Notes: generated by a model not told the origin, from the sequence alone. Positions 20,927 through 28,471 are shown, counted from the stretch's first letter. The stretch is DNA of 47,951 nucleotides from Nitrospirota bacterium (GCA_016201765.1 JACQCE010000118.1:1-47951); one strand, 5' to 3'. Program-made: numbers and translations.

Positions 20927-20970
20927 GCCGCCGGCGCCTGATACGACCAGGCCCGGCGGCTTTCCTTTTT
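20927..20970 (+). terminator. Rho-independent terminator of ssrA
   Basis: GCCGCCGGCGCCTG (20927-20940) pairs with CAGGCCCGGCGGC (20948-20960) around a 7-nt loop and is followed by TTTCCTTTTT. Confidence 0.85.
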
Positions 20971-20996
20971 CCTCATCTTCGACTATATTGAGACTC

Positions 20997-21965
20997 ATGC
21001 GACGCGCCTGCGCATACACGTTCATGGCCGCCCTGCTGCTCGGGGCGCTGACCCTGGCGGTTTTTGTCGTTCCGACCGGTGCCGAAGAGGCGTCGAATGC
21101 CCCCTCCGAGAAAACCAAGGTCGAACAGTTTCTGAAAAAGACTGTGGAATCCCAGGGGGGCGGCCGGATTGTGATCGATCAGTGGAGACCGTCGCCCATC
21201 CCCGGGCTGTGGGAAGTGCATTATTTTATGGACGCCATGGGTAAACGGAAGCCCGGCGTCTTCTACGTCTCCGGCGACAAGTTGATCATGGGCCAGATCA
21301 TTGATACGGCGACGGAGAAAAACCTGACGGCGGGCATCATCGGCCAGCCGACGAAGGTCGTCTACAAGATCGAAGATTTTGATCTGGAAGGCCGCGTGCC
21401 TCGCGGCGGGTCGTCCGCGCCGCTGACGCTGATCGAGTTTTCCGATTTTCAATGCCCGTTCTGCAAAAAACTGCACGAGACCCTGACGGCCCTGATGGCC
21501 AAATACCCCGGCAAGGTGCGGCTCTATTACAAGCACCTTCCGCTGACGAACGTGCACCCACTGGCCCATTCCATGGCGCTGGCCACCGAATGCGCCCGGG
21601 AGCAGAAGGCCGAGGCCTTCTGGGCGCTGCACGATGATTTCTTTGCCAGCCAGGTCACCGGCGGGGATTCAGGCGCCCTGGCCTCGCGATTGAAATCGTG
21701 GGCGTCACGGAACGGGCTCAACGGCGATCAGTTGAACGACTGCGTGCAGCAACGTAAAACGGAAAAGAGACTCGAGTCCGATCTTCGTGACGCCCACACC
21801 CTGGGGATCACCAGCACGCCGGTGGTCATTGCCAACGGAGAATTTATCGGCGGCGCCCAGCCGCTGGAAGCGTTTGAGCGCTTTCTGAACCCTGCGGCGC
21901 CGGCCGCGCCCTCCGCGAGTCCTCACTCACCCGCGCCACCCCCGTCCACTCCCCCGGCGCACTGA
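20997..21965 (+). CDS. DsbC/DsbG-like periplasmic thiol:disulfide protein
   Basis: A 322-residue exported protein: signal peptide over residues 1-30 (ending near PTGAEEA), an N-terminal region resembling the DsbC/DsbG dimerisation domain (GLWEVHYFMD, FYVSGDKLIMGQII), and a thioredoxin-fold domain with the active site CPFC (Cys153, Cys156) in SDFQCPFCKKLHE and the cis-proline loop ITSTPVVIANGEFIGG near residue 285. This layout fits a disulfide isomerase or DsbA-type oxidase. The C-terminus is a Pro/Ala/Ser tail. ATG 20997 is preferred to TTG 20988. The gene stands alone after the ssrA terminator; c-type haem proteins elsewhere in the window would need such thiol handling, an inference. Confidence 0.85.
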   Translation: MRRACAYTFMAALLLGALTLAVFVVPTGAEEASNAPSEKTKVEQFLKKTVESQGGGRIVIDQWRPSPIPGLWEVHYFMDAMGKRKPGVFYVSGDKLIMGQIIDTATEKNLTAGIIGQPTKVVYKIEDFDLEGRVPRGGSSAPLTLIEFSDFQCPFCKKLHETLTALMAKYPGKVRLYYKHLPLTNVHPLAHSMALATECAREQKAEAFWALHDDFFASQVTGGDSGALASRLKSWASRNGLNGDQLNDCVQQRKTEKRLESDLRDAHTLGITSTPVVIANGEFIGGAQPLEAFERFLNPAAPAAPSASPHSPAPPPSTPPAH

Positions 21966-22024
21966 GCCGCGCCACCCGTTTTACCGCGCCGCTTTCCTCA
22001 GGATGGCACGCTGTTGTGGCCTCG

Positions 22025-22173
22025 GGTAGTGGGCCAGTTTCACCCGAAAAATAGGGACACGTCCCAATTTTGGGGAGTGCCTGCTGCCTGCTTGTGACTG
22101 ACTCTGGGAAAATTGGGACGTGTCCCTATTTTTGACGTCACACATGAGGGCAGTATCAAACTGACCCACTACC
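22025..22173. mobile_element. MITE-like element, copy 1 of 2, with flanking duplication
   Basis: The ends are inverted: GGTAGTGGGCCAGTTT at the left and AAACTGACCCACTACC at the right. Inside is a perfect 25-bp inverted repeat (22047-22071 with 22109-22133) built around GGGACACGTCCC. The flanks are TGGCCTCG (22017-22024) and CGGCCTCG (22174-22181), matching at 7 of 8 bases, as expected for a target-site duplication. 149 bp, no coding capacity. Copy 2 lies at 26264-26402. Confidence 0.8.
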
Positions 22174-22188
22174 CGGCCTCGTCGCGGC

Positions 22189-22217
22189 TTGACTTCGGGG
22201 CGGCAAGTCGATATAAA
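22189..22217 (+). promoter_or_regulatory. Promoter for the ArsB-type permease gene
   Basis: TTGACT (22189-22194), 17-bp spacer, TATAAA (22212-22217), starting 8 bp after the MITE flank. The predicted transcript start (about 22224) leaves a short leader with GGGAG at 22240-22244. Confidence 0.65.
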
Positions 22218-22249
22218 CCACCGTCCTGCCACGCCACCCGGGAGTCGTT

Positions 22250-23581
22250 CTGCAACCCTATCTGACCACGCTGCCGATTTTTCTCACCGCGGTCTATCTG
22301 TCGCTTACGCAGCCGACGATTTCCGGCTGGCGCCTGCATCATGGGTGGGCCGCCGCGGTCGGCGCCGCGGTGATGCTGCTGGTGCTCCCCGGTTCGCCGT
22401 GGGGCCTGATCGGCGCATCGCTCGCCATCCTCCTCAAGCCCGTGATCACGATCATCAGTTTGATGGTCATGACGCTGGTCGCCCAACGGGCGGGACTCTT
22501 CGACCGGCTGCTGTCGGCGGTGCTGCGGCTGGCTCGCGGCGACGGGCGGCGGCTCTTTTTCTGGCTCTTTTGGGTCGGGGTGCCGACCGGCGCGCTCTTT
22601 ACCAACGACGCCGCGGTGTTGATTCTCACCCCGCTGGTCTGCCTGTTGTTGCGCAATGCGCCCGGACTGTCCCCCCTGCCGTATCTCTTTGCCGTGTTGA
22701 ATATCGCCAATCTGGTCGCCGCACTGGTCATCAGCAATCCGATCAACATCGTCGTGGCCCACTATTTCAACATCGATTTTCTGGATTATGCCTCCTGGAT
22801 GGCCCTCCCGGCGCTGGTCGCCGCCGTCAGCACCTATCTCGCATTGCGGTGGTATTTCCGCGGGGAGATCGCCGCGAGCCGACCCCCCCTCCCTGAGTCA
22901 GCCGCGGAGCCGCTCTCCCTGTTTGCCCGGTGGTCCGCAGGGCTGATTGCGATGATCATGCTGGCGGCGTTTCTGGGCCCGCGCATCGGTCTGCCGCTCT
23001 GGTTGGTCATGAGCGGCGGGGCGTGCCTGCTGCTTCTGGCGGGTCGGGTTGCGGGCGGCATCGCTCCCGTTGGCGTGATCAGGGGGGTGGCGTGGGATGT
23101 GCTGGTGTTTGTGATCGGTTTTTTTATTCTCGTCAATGGTCTGAGGGCGTCGGGAATGTCCGGGCACATCGGCGCGCTCATCGGACGGCTGGCCGGCGAT
23201 GATCCGATCGGGCTGGTCTTGTCCACCGGTGTCGTGGCGGCGTTCAGCTCGGCGTTGATGAACAACCACCCCACGGCCTATGTGATGGCGTTGGCCATTC
23301 ACGATATGGGGACTTCGCCGCTGCTGCACAAGGTGCTGGCGTTTGCCCAGCTCATCGGCGGCGACCTGGGGCCGAAGATGCTGCCGATCGGCTCGTTGGC
23401 CGCCCTGTTATGGTTTCGGATCTTGCGCGATCACGGCATCGCGGTGCCCTACCGCCTGTACGTCAAGATCGGCGTGCCGGTGACCCTGATCGCGCTGTGC
23501 CTGGCTCTGCTGGTGTTGGTGGGGGAAGTGTACTGGGTGACCGGCGGAGCCCTGTTCTCATTGCCGGGCGCGCCGCCCTAA
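22250..23581 (+). CDS. ArsB/NhaD-type inner-membrane anion permease, probable CTG start
   Basis: A polytopic membrane protein of the ArsB (ion transporter) superfamily. Segments match E. coli ArsB in order: GALFTNDAAVLILTPLV, ALVISNPINIVVAHYFNI, MNNHPTAYVMALAI and LIGGDLGPKMLPIGSLAALL; about ten hydrophobic segments are visible. Arsenite export is a possible role, but no arsR, arsC or arsA is nearby, so the substrate is unproven. The first ATG/GTG/TTG in frame is GTG 22370, which would remove the first membrane segment (LPIFLTAVYLSLTQP). The frame is open back to 22217, and CTG 22250 lies 5 nt after GGGAG and 26 nt after the predicted transcript start, giving 443 residues (ArsB is 429). Its stop overlaps the convergent gene's stop. 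Confidence 0.8.
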   Translation: MQPYLTTLPIFLTAVYLSLTQPTISGWRLHHGWAAAVGAAVMLLVLPGSPWGLIGASLAILLKPVITIISLMVMTLVAQRAGLFDRLLSAVLRLARGDGRRLFFWLFWVGVPTGALFTNDAAVLILTPLVCLLLRNAPGLSPLPYLFAVLNIANLVAALVISNPINIVVAHYFNIDFLDYASWMALPALVAAVSTYLALRWYFRGEIAASRPPLPESAAEPLSLFARWSAGLIAMIMLAAFLGPRIGLPLWLVMSGGACLLLLAGRVAGGIAPVGVIRGVAWDVLVFVIGFFILVNGLRASGMSGHIGALIGRLAGDDPIGLVLSTGVVAAFSSALMNNHPTAYVMALAIHDMGTSPLLHKVLAFAQLIGGDLGPKMLPIGSLAALLWFRILRDHGIAVPYRLYVKIGVPVTLIALCLALLVLVGEVYWVTGGALFSLPGAPP

Positions 23582-24309
23582 AAGACCACGCCGACGCGGC
23601 TGGACGCGCTCGCCTGATCGACCAGTCGCAGCTCCAGGCCGAAGAAGACCGATCGTGTGACCATGGCCCGGCCGCCCAGCAGGAGGCCGAGCGGGGTGTG
23701 TTGGTCGAGATCGGCCGACCCGCCGGAGCGGTGAAGCTCGCCGACGACCAACGATCCGAGCAGGCCGCCGTAGACATCGACGCCGGGCCTGAGGATGACC
23801 GTCGGCCCGGTGAACAGATCCACCTCCTGCCATGTGATCGTGGCCGGAAGGCCGGAATCCTTGCTTTCGTGGTAGAGCACCTGACCGCCCGCCCCCCACG
23901 CCAGCGGTCCCCGCTCGTACAGCGTGACCTTGAACCCGCCGCCGACGGCGATGGCGGCCGACCCGTCAATATTGGGACTGACCGGCCCCTGCAGCGTCTG
24001 CATGATCAGGCCGCCCAACCGTCCGAACAGTTCAACCCGCCGATGGGCGAGCCCGGAGAATTTGATCAGCAACCGGACGGCTTTCGATTCAAGGCAGCAC
24101 TGCCGGCCGGCTTCGACGTCCTGCGTCGCATAGTCGACTTCCGATTCGACCCGGAACTGACCGGGACTCCCGGTCGCCGTCGGCTCTCCGATCACGGCGC
24201 CCTTGACCGGCGCCCCCTGGACGATGACCGCCCCGACGGTGACGGCAAAGAGGACACTCCGCAGCAGCCGGCCCGCGCCGCACGGCCGGCAACGGATGGA
24301 ACGGCGCAT
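23578..24309 (-). CDS. Exported protein, probable outer-membrane beta-barrel
   Basis: A 243-residue protein with an N-terminal signal segment (LLRSVLFAVTVGAVIVQGAP) and amphipathic alternating stretches typical of barrel strands, such as SEVDYATQDV, AIAVGGGFKVTLYE, VDVYGGLLGSLVVGEL and MVTRSVFFGLELRLV, ending in phenylalanine, as many outer-membrane barrels do. It contains an unusual Cys-Cys pair (GRQCCLES). ATG 24309 is 1 nt after the stop of the upstream lipoprotein, so the two are coupled and may act together; the longer frame upstream overlaps that lipoprotein and was rejected. No specific family recognised. Confidence 0.6.
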   Translation of the reverse strand: MRRSIRCRPCGAGRLLRSVLFAVTVGAVIVQGAPVKGAVIGEPTATGSPGQFRVESEVDYATQDVEAGRQCCLESKAVRLLIKFSGLAHRRVELFGRLGGLIMQTLQGPVSPNIDGSAAIAVGGGFKVTLYERGPLAWGAGGQVLYHESKDSGLPATITWQEVDLFTGPTVILRPGVDVYGGLLGSLVVGELHRSGGSADLDQHTPLGLLLGGRAMVTRSVFFGLELRLVDQASASSRVGVVF

Positions 24310-24310
24310 G

Positions 24311-24961
24311 TTAACTGGCGGGCTTGGCGGGTGCGGCCTGCGCGGCTGACTCGGCCGGCGGCGGGGTGGCGGGAACGGGCGGCGGTTGGTAGATGGCCAT
24401 GTCGACCTGAAGGCTGCGCTCCAGGGCGCGCAGATGATGGCGCATGGCGGCATCCATCAGTTTTGGATCGCGCAGACCCCAGGCTGAATAGGTCCAGAAC
24501 TCCACCAACTGCCGGCTCCGGTAGACGCGGATCGGCTTCCCCTCCTTGTCGATCGTTGTGGAGACGGTCAGCAGATCAAGCGCCATGGGATAGGGGATCG
24601 GCGCCAAAAAGGCCAGCGGCCCGAACAGCAACCCGTAGCCGAAGAGCCGCCCCTGATGATCGTTCACCACGTGCATCTCGGTCATGAGGCGGATCGGCGC
24701 GGGCGCCATCACATCCGGGGGGGCGGGCACGGGCGCGGTGGAAAAGCGTTCGCCCACGAAGGTTTGATAGCGGGCGGCCAGAGCGGCGTCGACCTGGCAC
24801 GGTTCGTCAAGATAGCAGAAGCGAAAACCGTTCGGCTCCACCTGCACGAGGGGTGGAGCCGCCAATGACAATGACGGGAGCGGTTGAAATGACGGTTGGA
24901 CCGTAATGGAAGAGGTGCAGCCGGCCAGCCCGGCCAGCAGCAGCCATGCCGTGGTTCTCAT
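24311..24961 (-). CDS. Lipoprotein of unknown function
   Basis: A 216-residue protein with a type II signal and lipobox (LLLAGLAGCTSS), so it should be lipid-anchored in the envelope. A recognisable feature is IPYPMALDLLTVSTTIDKEG near residue 122, followed by RVYRSRQLVEFWTYSAWG and a helix rich in His/Arg. The C-terminal 30 residues are Pro/Ala-rich, probably disordered. The architecture resembles small lipoproteins paired with an outer-membrane protein, and the adjacent downstream gene is a probable barrel. No family is claimed. Confidence 0.65.
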   Translation of the reverse strand: MRTTAWLLLAGLAGCTSSITVQPSFQPLPSLSLAAPPLVQVEPNGFRFCYLDEPCQVDAALAARYQTFVGERFSTAPVPAPPDVMAPAPIRLMTEMHVVNDHQGRLFGYGLLFGPLAFLAPIPYPMALDLLTVSTTIDKEGKPIRVYRSRQLVEFWTYSAWGLRDPKLMDAAMRHHLRALERSLQVDMAIYQPPPVPATPPPAESAAQAAPAKPAS

Positions 24962-25053
24962 GAGGAGGGCCCTCCCGCAGCCGCTGGGGGGGCGGCCGCA
25001 CGCTTCCTTCTACACCAAACGGGGCAAAATTACAATCCGGGGCGCAGGTTTCG

Positions 25054-25605
25054 CTAAGGGCTGAAGGCCAAGAGGATGCCCGGGACCAGATAATCGAGAT
25101 CGGAACCCGAGTCGACGATATGATGGTAACGAAGATCGAAGCCCGCCATGACGCTCCGCGAGACCCGGGCGAGAAAGCCCAGGCCGATGTTGAAGCCGAG
25201 ATCGCCGTGCTGGATGTGGGTGGCGGGCGATTCGGAGTCGACCTGGTAGTACCCCGCCCCCAGCAGCAGATAGCCCTTTCCCCGCTTGTTGGCCAGCGGC
25301 GCTTCCAACCGAATGACCGGGGTCAACTGGAAAATGGAAGTGTCCTGCGAGCCCCTGGAATGGGCGAGGTTGCCGCCCGCCTCAAGCCCGAAGCTGGCGG
25401 TCCGGCCGGCATGGATGAAGAGGGTCCCGCTGAGGAAGACGCCGGCATCGGCGCGATCCGCGAAATCGGCGAGCGGCACGGCCGGGCCGACCCTGAGGTC
25501 GAGCTCCAATGGATTTTCGGCGAGCGCCGGTCCGGGGGGCAGGGCCAGCGCGACAAGGAGCAGGAGACCGACTCGCACCGCGCTCCCCGCGCCTCCCCTG
25601 CTCAT
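25054..25605 (-). CDS. Small outer-membrane beta-barrel protein
   Basis: From ATG 25605 the product is 183 residues: a signal peptide (VGLLLLVALALPPGPALAE), then eight or so short beta-strand-like segments (LELDLRVGPAVPL, VFLSGTLFIHAG, SFGLEAGGNLAHS, GYLLLGAGYYQV, LGFNIGLGFLARV, VMAGFDLRYHHIV), as in the OmpA/OmpW-like 8-strand class. An earlier in-frame ATG (25635) overlaps the CBS gene and would put a basic extension before the signal, so it was not chosen. It starts 7 nt after the CBS gene stop on the same strand, hence probably co-transcribed. Role unknown. Confidence 0.65.
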   Translation of the reverse strand: MSRGGAGSAVRVGLLLLVALALPPGPALAENPLELDLRVGPAVPLADFADRADAGVFLSGTLFIHAGRTASFGLEAGGNLAHSRGSQDTSIFQLTPVIRLEAPLANKRGKGYLLLGAGYYQVDSESPATHIQHGDLGFNIGLGFLARVSRSVMAGFDLRYHHIVDSGSDLDYLVPGILLAFSP

Positions 25606-25612
25606 GCAACGA

Positions 25613-26047
25613 CTACCGGTCGGCCTCGCGATCAAGCAGGTCCAGGCAGTATTTGAGAACGTCTTGAATGGAGAGCATGCCCGTGAGCTGGCCCTGGCGG
25701 TCGACGGCGGGCAGACCGCTGATCTTGTGCTTGAGCATCTGCTGAATCGCCTCCTGCACCGGCTGATTGTCCCGGATGGTGATGACGTTGAGCGTCATCG
25801 CCTCTTCGACCGGGAGACTCAGGTAGGCATCGTCCTGGGCCGTTTTGGGCAGCTTCAGTGTGGGCCGCCCGGCCAGTTGGCGCACGTCGCGATCGGTGAT
25901 GATGCCGACGAGCTTGCCCTCCTTGACGACCGGCAGCCGCCGGAAGTCGTAGCGGGCCATCAGCTCCATCGCCCGTCCGATCGTCTGGTCGGGCGTGATG
26001 GTGACGGGTTTGGGAATCATCACCTCGTTGATGAGAATGGGGCGCAT
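25613..26047 (-). CDS. Two-CBS-domain protein
   Basis: A 144-residue stand-alone CBS pair (Bateman module). Domain 1 reads MIPKPVTITPDQTIGRAMELM ending in GIITDRDVRQLA; domain 2 has NVITIRDNQPVQEAIQQML ending in GMLSIQDVLKYCLDLL. The TDRD and SIQD turns match the adenosyl-ligand side of CBS folds. Such proteins usually sense AMP, ATP or SAM and regulate another protein; no partner is evident, although the downstream gene is a small barrel protein. A promoter (26089-26117) lies upstream. Confidence 0.9.
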   Translation of the reverse strand: MRPILINEVMIPKPVTITPDQTIGRAMELMARYDFRRLPVVKEGKLVGIITDRDVRQLAGRPTLKLPKTAQDDAYLSLPVEEAMTLNVITIRDNQPVQEAIQQMLKHKISGLPAVDRQGQLTGMLSIQDVLKYCLDLLDREADR

Positions 26048-26088
26048 GACTGATGCGGGTCGTCGCGTCGGCGGCGACCGGCGAAGGC

Positions 26089-26117
26089 ACTATAGCACGA
26101 CTGACTAAAATCAACAA
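26089..26117 (-). promoter_or_regulatory. Promoter for the CBS-pair gene
   Basis: Minus strand TTGTTG (26117-26112), 17-bp spacer, TATAGT (26094-26089); predicted transcript start about 35 nt before the ATG at 26047. Confidence 0.55.
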
Positions 26118-26133
26118 GCCGACAGCAGGGACA

Positions 26134-26258
26134 GGTGGCTGGGTAGCAAGGTTGCTGGGTGGCTAGGAGAACTTTTCAAGCAGCGACAACTGCAGAAAAC
26201 TTTTCCGACTCCGTTGGGTCCTTTTTTAGCGACCGAGCAACCTGACCACCTAGCTACC
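26134..26258. repeat. Inverted octamer array, site 1
   Basis: Four head-to-tail 8-nt units at the left (GGTGGCTG, GGTAGCAA, GGTTGCTG, GGTGGCTA; 26134-26165) face four reverse-oriented units at the right (26227-26258; reading GGTAGCTA, GGTGGTCA, GGTTGCTC, GGTCGCTA on the other strand) around a 61-nt centre. The same unit builds the arrays at 40753-40889 and 41531-41619. The right end is also the insertion point of the MITE at 26264. Confidence 0.8.
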
Positions 26259-26263
26259 TTTCC

Positions 26264-26402
26264 GGTAGTGGGTCAGTTTGATGGATTCCACCGCGGCAAA
26301 AATGGGGACACGTCCCCATTTCCTCGTGCGACGCACGGCACACAACGAAATTGGGACGTGTCCCTATTTTTGAGCCGGGCGCGGTGAACCTGACCCACTA
26401 CC
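26264..26402. mobile_element. MITE-like element, copy 2 of 2, with perfect 8-bp duplication
   Basis: Ends GGTAGTGGGTCAGTTTGAT and, at the right, ACCTGACCCACTACC. It carries the internal GGGGACACGTCCCC and GGGACGTGTCCCTATTTTT blocks of copy 1. The flanks ACCTTTCC (26256-26263) and ACCTTTCC (26403-26410) are identical. It sits between an octamer array and the rnpB promoter. 139 bp, no coding capacity. Confidence 0.85.
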
Positions 26403-26417
26403 ACCTTTCCTCATCGG

Positions 26418-26446
26418 TTGCAATCAATCGGGGGCTTTTCTATAAT
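26418..26446 (+). promoter_or_regulatory. Promoter for rnpB
   Basis: TTGCAA (26418-26423), 17-bp spacer, TATAAT (26441-26446), 5-6 nt before the RNase P RNA 5' end and 15 bp after the MITE. Confidence 0.75.
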
Positions 26447-26451
26447 GGAAT

Positions 26452-26947
26452 TGCGCAGGTGGGAGTCGGACAGGCGATCGCTCCGACGCATCGCGTCGGG
26501 GAGGAAAGTCCGAGCCCCACAGGGCAGGGTGCTCCGTAATGCGGAGTCGCCGCGAGGCGAAGGAAAGTGCCACAGAAAACAAACCGCCAAGGAGGACAGT
26601 GACAAGTGACGAGTGATAAGTGAAGGCTGATACACGGCATTTCACTGACAACTCGTCACTCTCAACTCGTCACTGTTTTGCTGGTAAGGGTGAAACGGTG
26701 AGGTAAGAGCTCACCGCCCCGAGGGTGACCGAGGGGGCACGGCAAACCCCACCCGGAGCAAGACCGAATAGGCCCCGCGCCGCTTAGCGGCTCAGCGGCT
26801 CGCTGGGTTCACCGACCAGGTGACGCGGGGCGGGTTGGTCGCTTGAGCCTGCCGGCAACGGCGGGCCTAGAGAAATGGTCGTCGCCCGTCCGTGGGCAAC
26901 CGCGGGCGGGAACAGAACTCGGCTTATGGCCGGCTCCGACCTGCGCA
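26452..26947 (+). ncRNA. rnpB: RNase P RNA, bacterial A-type, with enlarged P12 hairpin
   Basis: The catalytic RNA that matures tRNA and tmRNA 5' ends. P1 is formed by TGCGCAGGTGGGAG (from 26452) and CTCCGACCTGCGCA (to 26947). The conserved core includes GAGGAAAGTCCGAGC near 26500, CACAGAAAACAAACCGCC near 26571, GGTAAGGGTGAAACGGTG near 26683, AAACCCCACC near 26743 and ACAGAACTCGGCTTA near 26912. The total of about 496 nt is larger than the usual 350-420 because the P12 arm (about 26590-26680) is lengthened by heptamer repeats. End positions come from pairing and may be off by a few bases. The next gene starts 75 nt downstream; no clear terminator was seen. Confidence 0.95.
26598..26679 (+). 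repeat. Heptamer repeat inside the rnpB P12 arm
   Basis: AGTGACA, AGTGACG, AGTGATA, AGTGAAG in tandem (26598-26625) face two copies of CAACTCGTCACTNT (26650-26677), which pair with them to lengthen P12. Short tandem units invading a catalytic RNA at a tolerant loop. Confidence 0.7.
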
Positions 26948-27022
26948 CTGTTATTATCCGGGAGTCCCCAGGAATCGCCCAATGATCCCCCACGCCTCCC
27001 CAAAAATCCCCCCCAAAATCCG

Positions 27023-28462
27023 ATGACCCGCCCTGATCAGCAGCCATCACCCCATTCCGTTGCCACGGCGCGGTACGACGGCCAGGCGCTGATTTCCGAT
27101 CCGATTCATGGCTACATCACCTTCACCGTGCCCGCGCGCCGGCACCGTGATGAAACGACCGAAAAAGAGCTGATCGACTCGGCCTGGATGCAGCGGCTGC
27201 GCTACATCTCGCAATTGCAGAGCGCCCGCTGGGTCTATCCCTCGGCCGAGCACAGCCGGTTCCAGCATTCGCTGGGCGCGATGCACGTGGCCGGCCGGTT
27301 TGCGCGCCACCTCTACCCGTCGTTGAGCGCAGTCGCCCCCGACTGCCCCTCCCCGGCCTATATCGAAGCGTTGCTCCGGGCCGCCGCCCTGCTGCACGAC
27401 GTGGGGCACGGCCCGTTCGGCCATTTTTTCGATCAGCATCACCTGGAAGCGTTCCACCTGACCCACGAACGGGTCGGCCAGCGGATCATCGTCGAGCAGC
27501 TCGGCGACCTGATCCGGAACATCCGGCGGAGCCCCGGCGGCCCGCTGGCCCAGGGGGAGACCCTCGATCCGGAACAGCTCGCTTTTTTGATCCTCAAGGA
27601 CCCGCACAAGGACAGCTCGAAATGGCCCAAGTGGCTGGTCCTGCTCCAGCCGATTCTGGGCGGCACGTATACGGCGGACAATCTCGACTACGTCCTGCGC
27701 GACGCCTACATGTGCGGCGTGGCCGTCGGCCCGGTTGATCTCGACCGGCTGCTGCACTACACGTTTTTCACCGGCGACGGCCTGACGCTGCACCGCGCCG
27801 GACTGGCTGCGCTCCAAATGTTTCTGACCGCGCGCTGGTATCTTTATACCAACGTCTATTACCACCGGACCACCCGGGCGATCGATCTGCACCTGCGCGA
27901 TATTTTCAAGGGAACGATGGCGCTCTATTTCGATGCCGATCTGCGGAAGGAGCTGACCCCCTACCTCGGGCTGACCGACTGGTCGCTGCTGGAGGAGGTG
28001 CGCCGCTGGCAGACGGCGCGCTCCGAACAGAAGCGAGCGCTGGCGCAGGAGTGGCAGCGGCTGCTGGGGCGCGACGTGAAATGGAAGATGGCTTTTGAGA
28101 TGACACTACCCACGCGCGGCGAGGAGCGGGGGCGCGTCTTCATGGAGAGCGGCCAGGTGGAGGCGGGCATCCGGGCGCATCTGCCCCCGCACCTGCGCGA
28201 CACGCCGTTCCGCGTCGACCTGGCGAATCAGGATCCGCGACCGCTGAATCCGTTCAACATGGGCGAGTTTCAGATTCACGTCTACGATCCGTCAACGGGC
28301 GCCAATTCGAAGGAGCCGTTGCGGACGCTGATCGATTTCATCCCGGCCAAGGTGGTCCAGTGCCGTGTCTTTGCGCTCGATCACGGCGCGGACGCCGAAC
28401 TGGCCAAGGCGACCGAGCGCGTCCTGGCGCAGGAAATTCCCAGCAGCCCTACGAATTTATAG
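27023..28462 (+). CDS. HD-superfamily phosphohydrolase (COG1078-like, dGTPase-related)
   Basis: A 479-residue cytoplasmic metal-dependent phosphohydrolase. The HD signature is complete: H in SRFQHSLGAMHVAGRFA, HD in AALLHDVGHGPFGHFFD (His126, Asp127) and the distal Asp in YTADNLDYVLRDAYM. The pattern matches the large HD proteins related to dGTP triphosphohydrolase and SAMHD1; the natural substrate (dNTPs or other nucleotides) is not determined. The frame is open further upstream through rnpB, but ATG 27023 is the first sensible start and places the conserved LISDPIHGYITF at residue 24. It lies between rnpB and rnr and ends 10 bp before a mosaic repeat. Confidence 0.88.
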   Translation: MTRPDQQPSPHSVATARYDGQALISDPIHGYITFTVPARRHRDETTEKELIDSAWMQRLRYISQLQSARWVYPSAEHSRFQHSLGAMHVAGRFARHLYPSLSAVAPDCPSPAYIEALLRAAALLHDVGHGPFGHFFDQHHLEAFHLTHERVGQRIIVEQLGDLIRNIRRSPGGPLAQGETLDPEQLAFLILKDPHKDSSKWPKWLVLLQPILGGTYTADNLDYVLRDAYMCGVAVGPVDLDRLLHYTFFTGDGLTLHRAGLAALQMFLTARWYLYTNVYYHRTTRAIDLHLRDIFKGTMALYFDADLRKELTPYLGLTDWSLLEEVRRWQTARSEQKRALAQEWQRLLGRDVKWKMAFEMTLPTRGEERGRVFMESGQVEAGIRAHLPPHLRDTPFRVDLANQDPRPLNPFNMGEFQIHVYDPSTGANSKEPLRTLIDFIPAKVVQCRVFALDHGADAELAKATERVLAQEIPSSPTNL

Positions 28463-28471
28463 TCTTTTGAA

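Noticed and set aside
26843-27022. Upstream extension of the HD phosphohydrolase gene
   Set aside because: It would run through the 3' end of rnpB; the conserved protein begins after ATG 27023.
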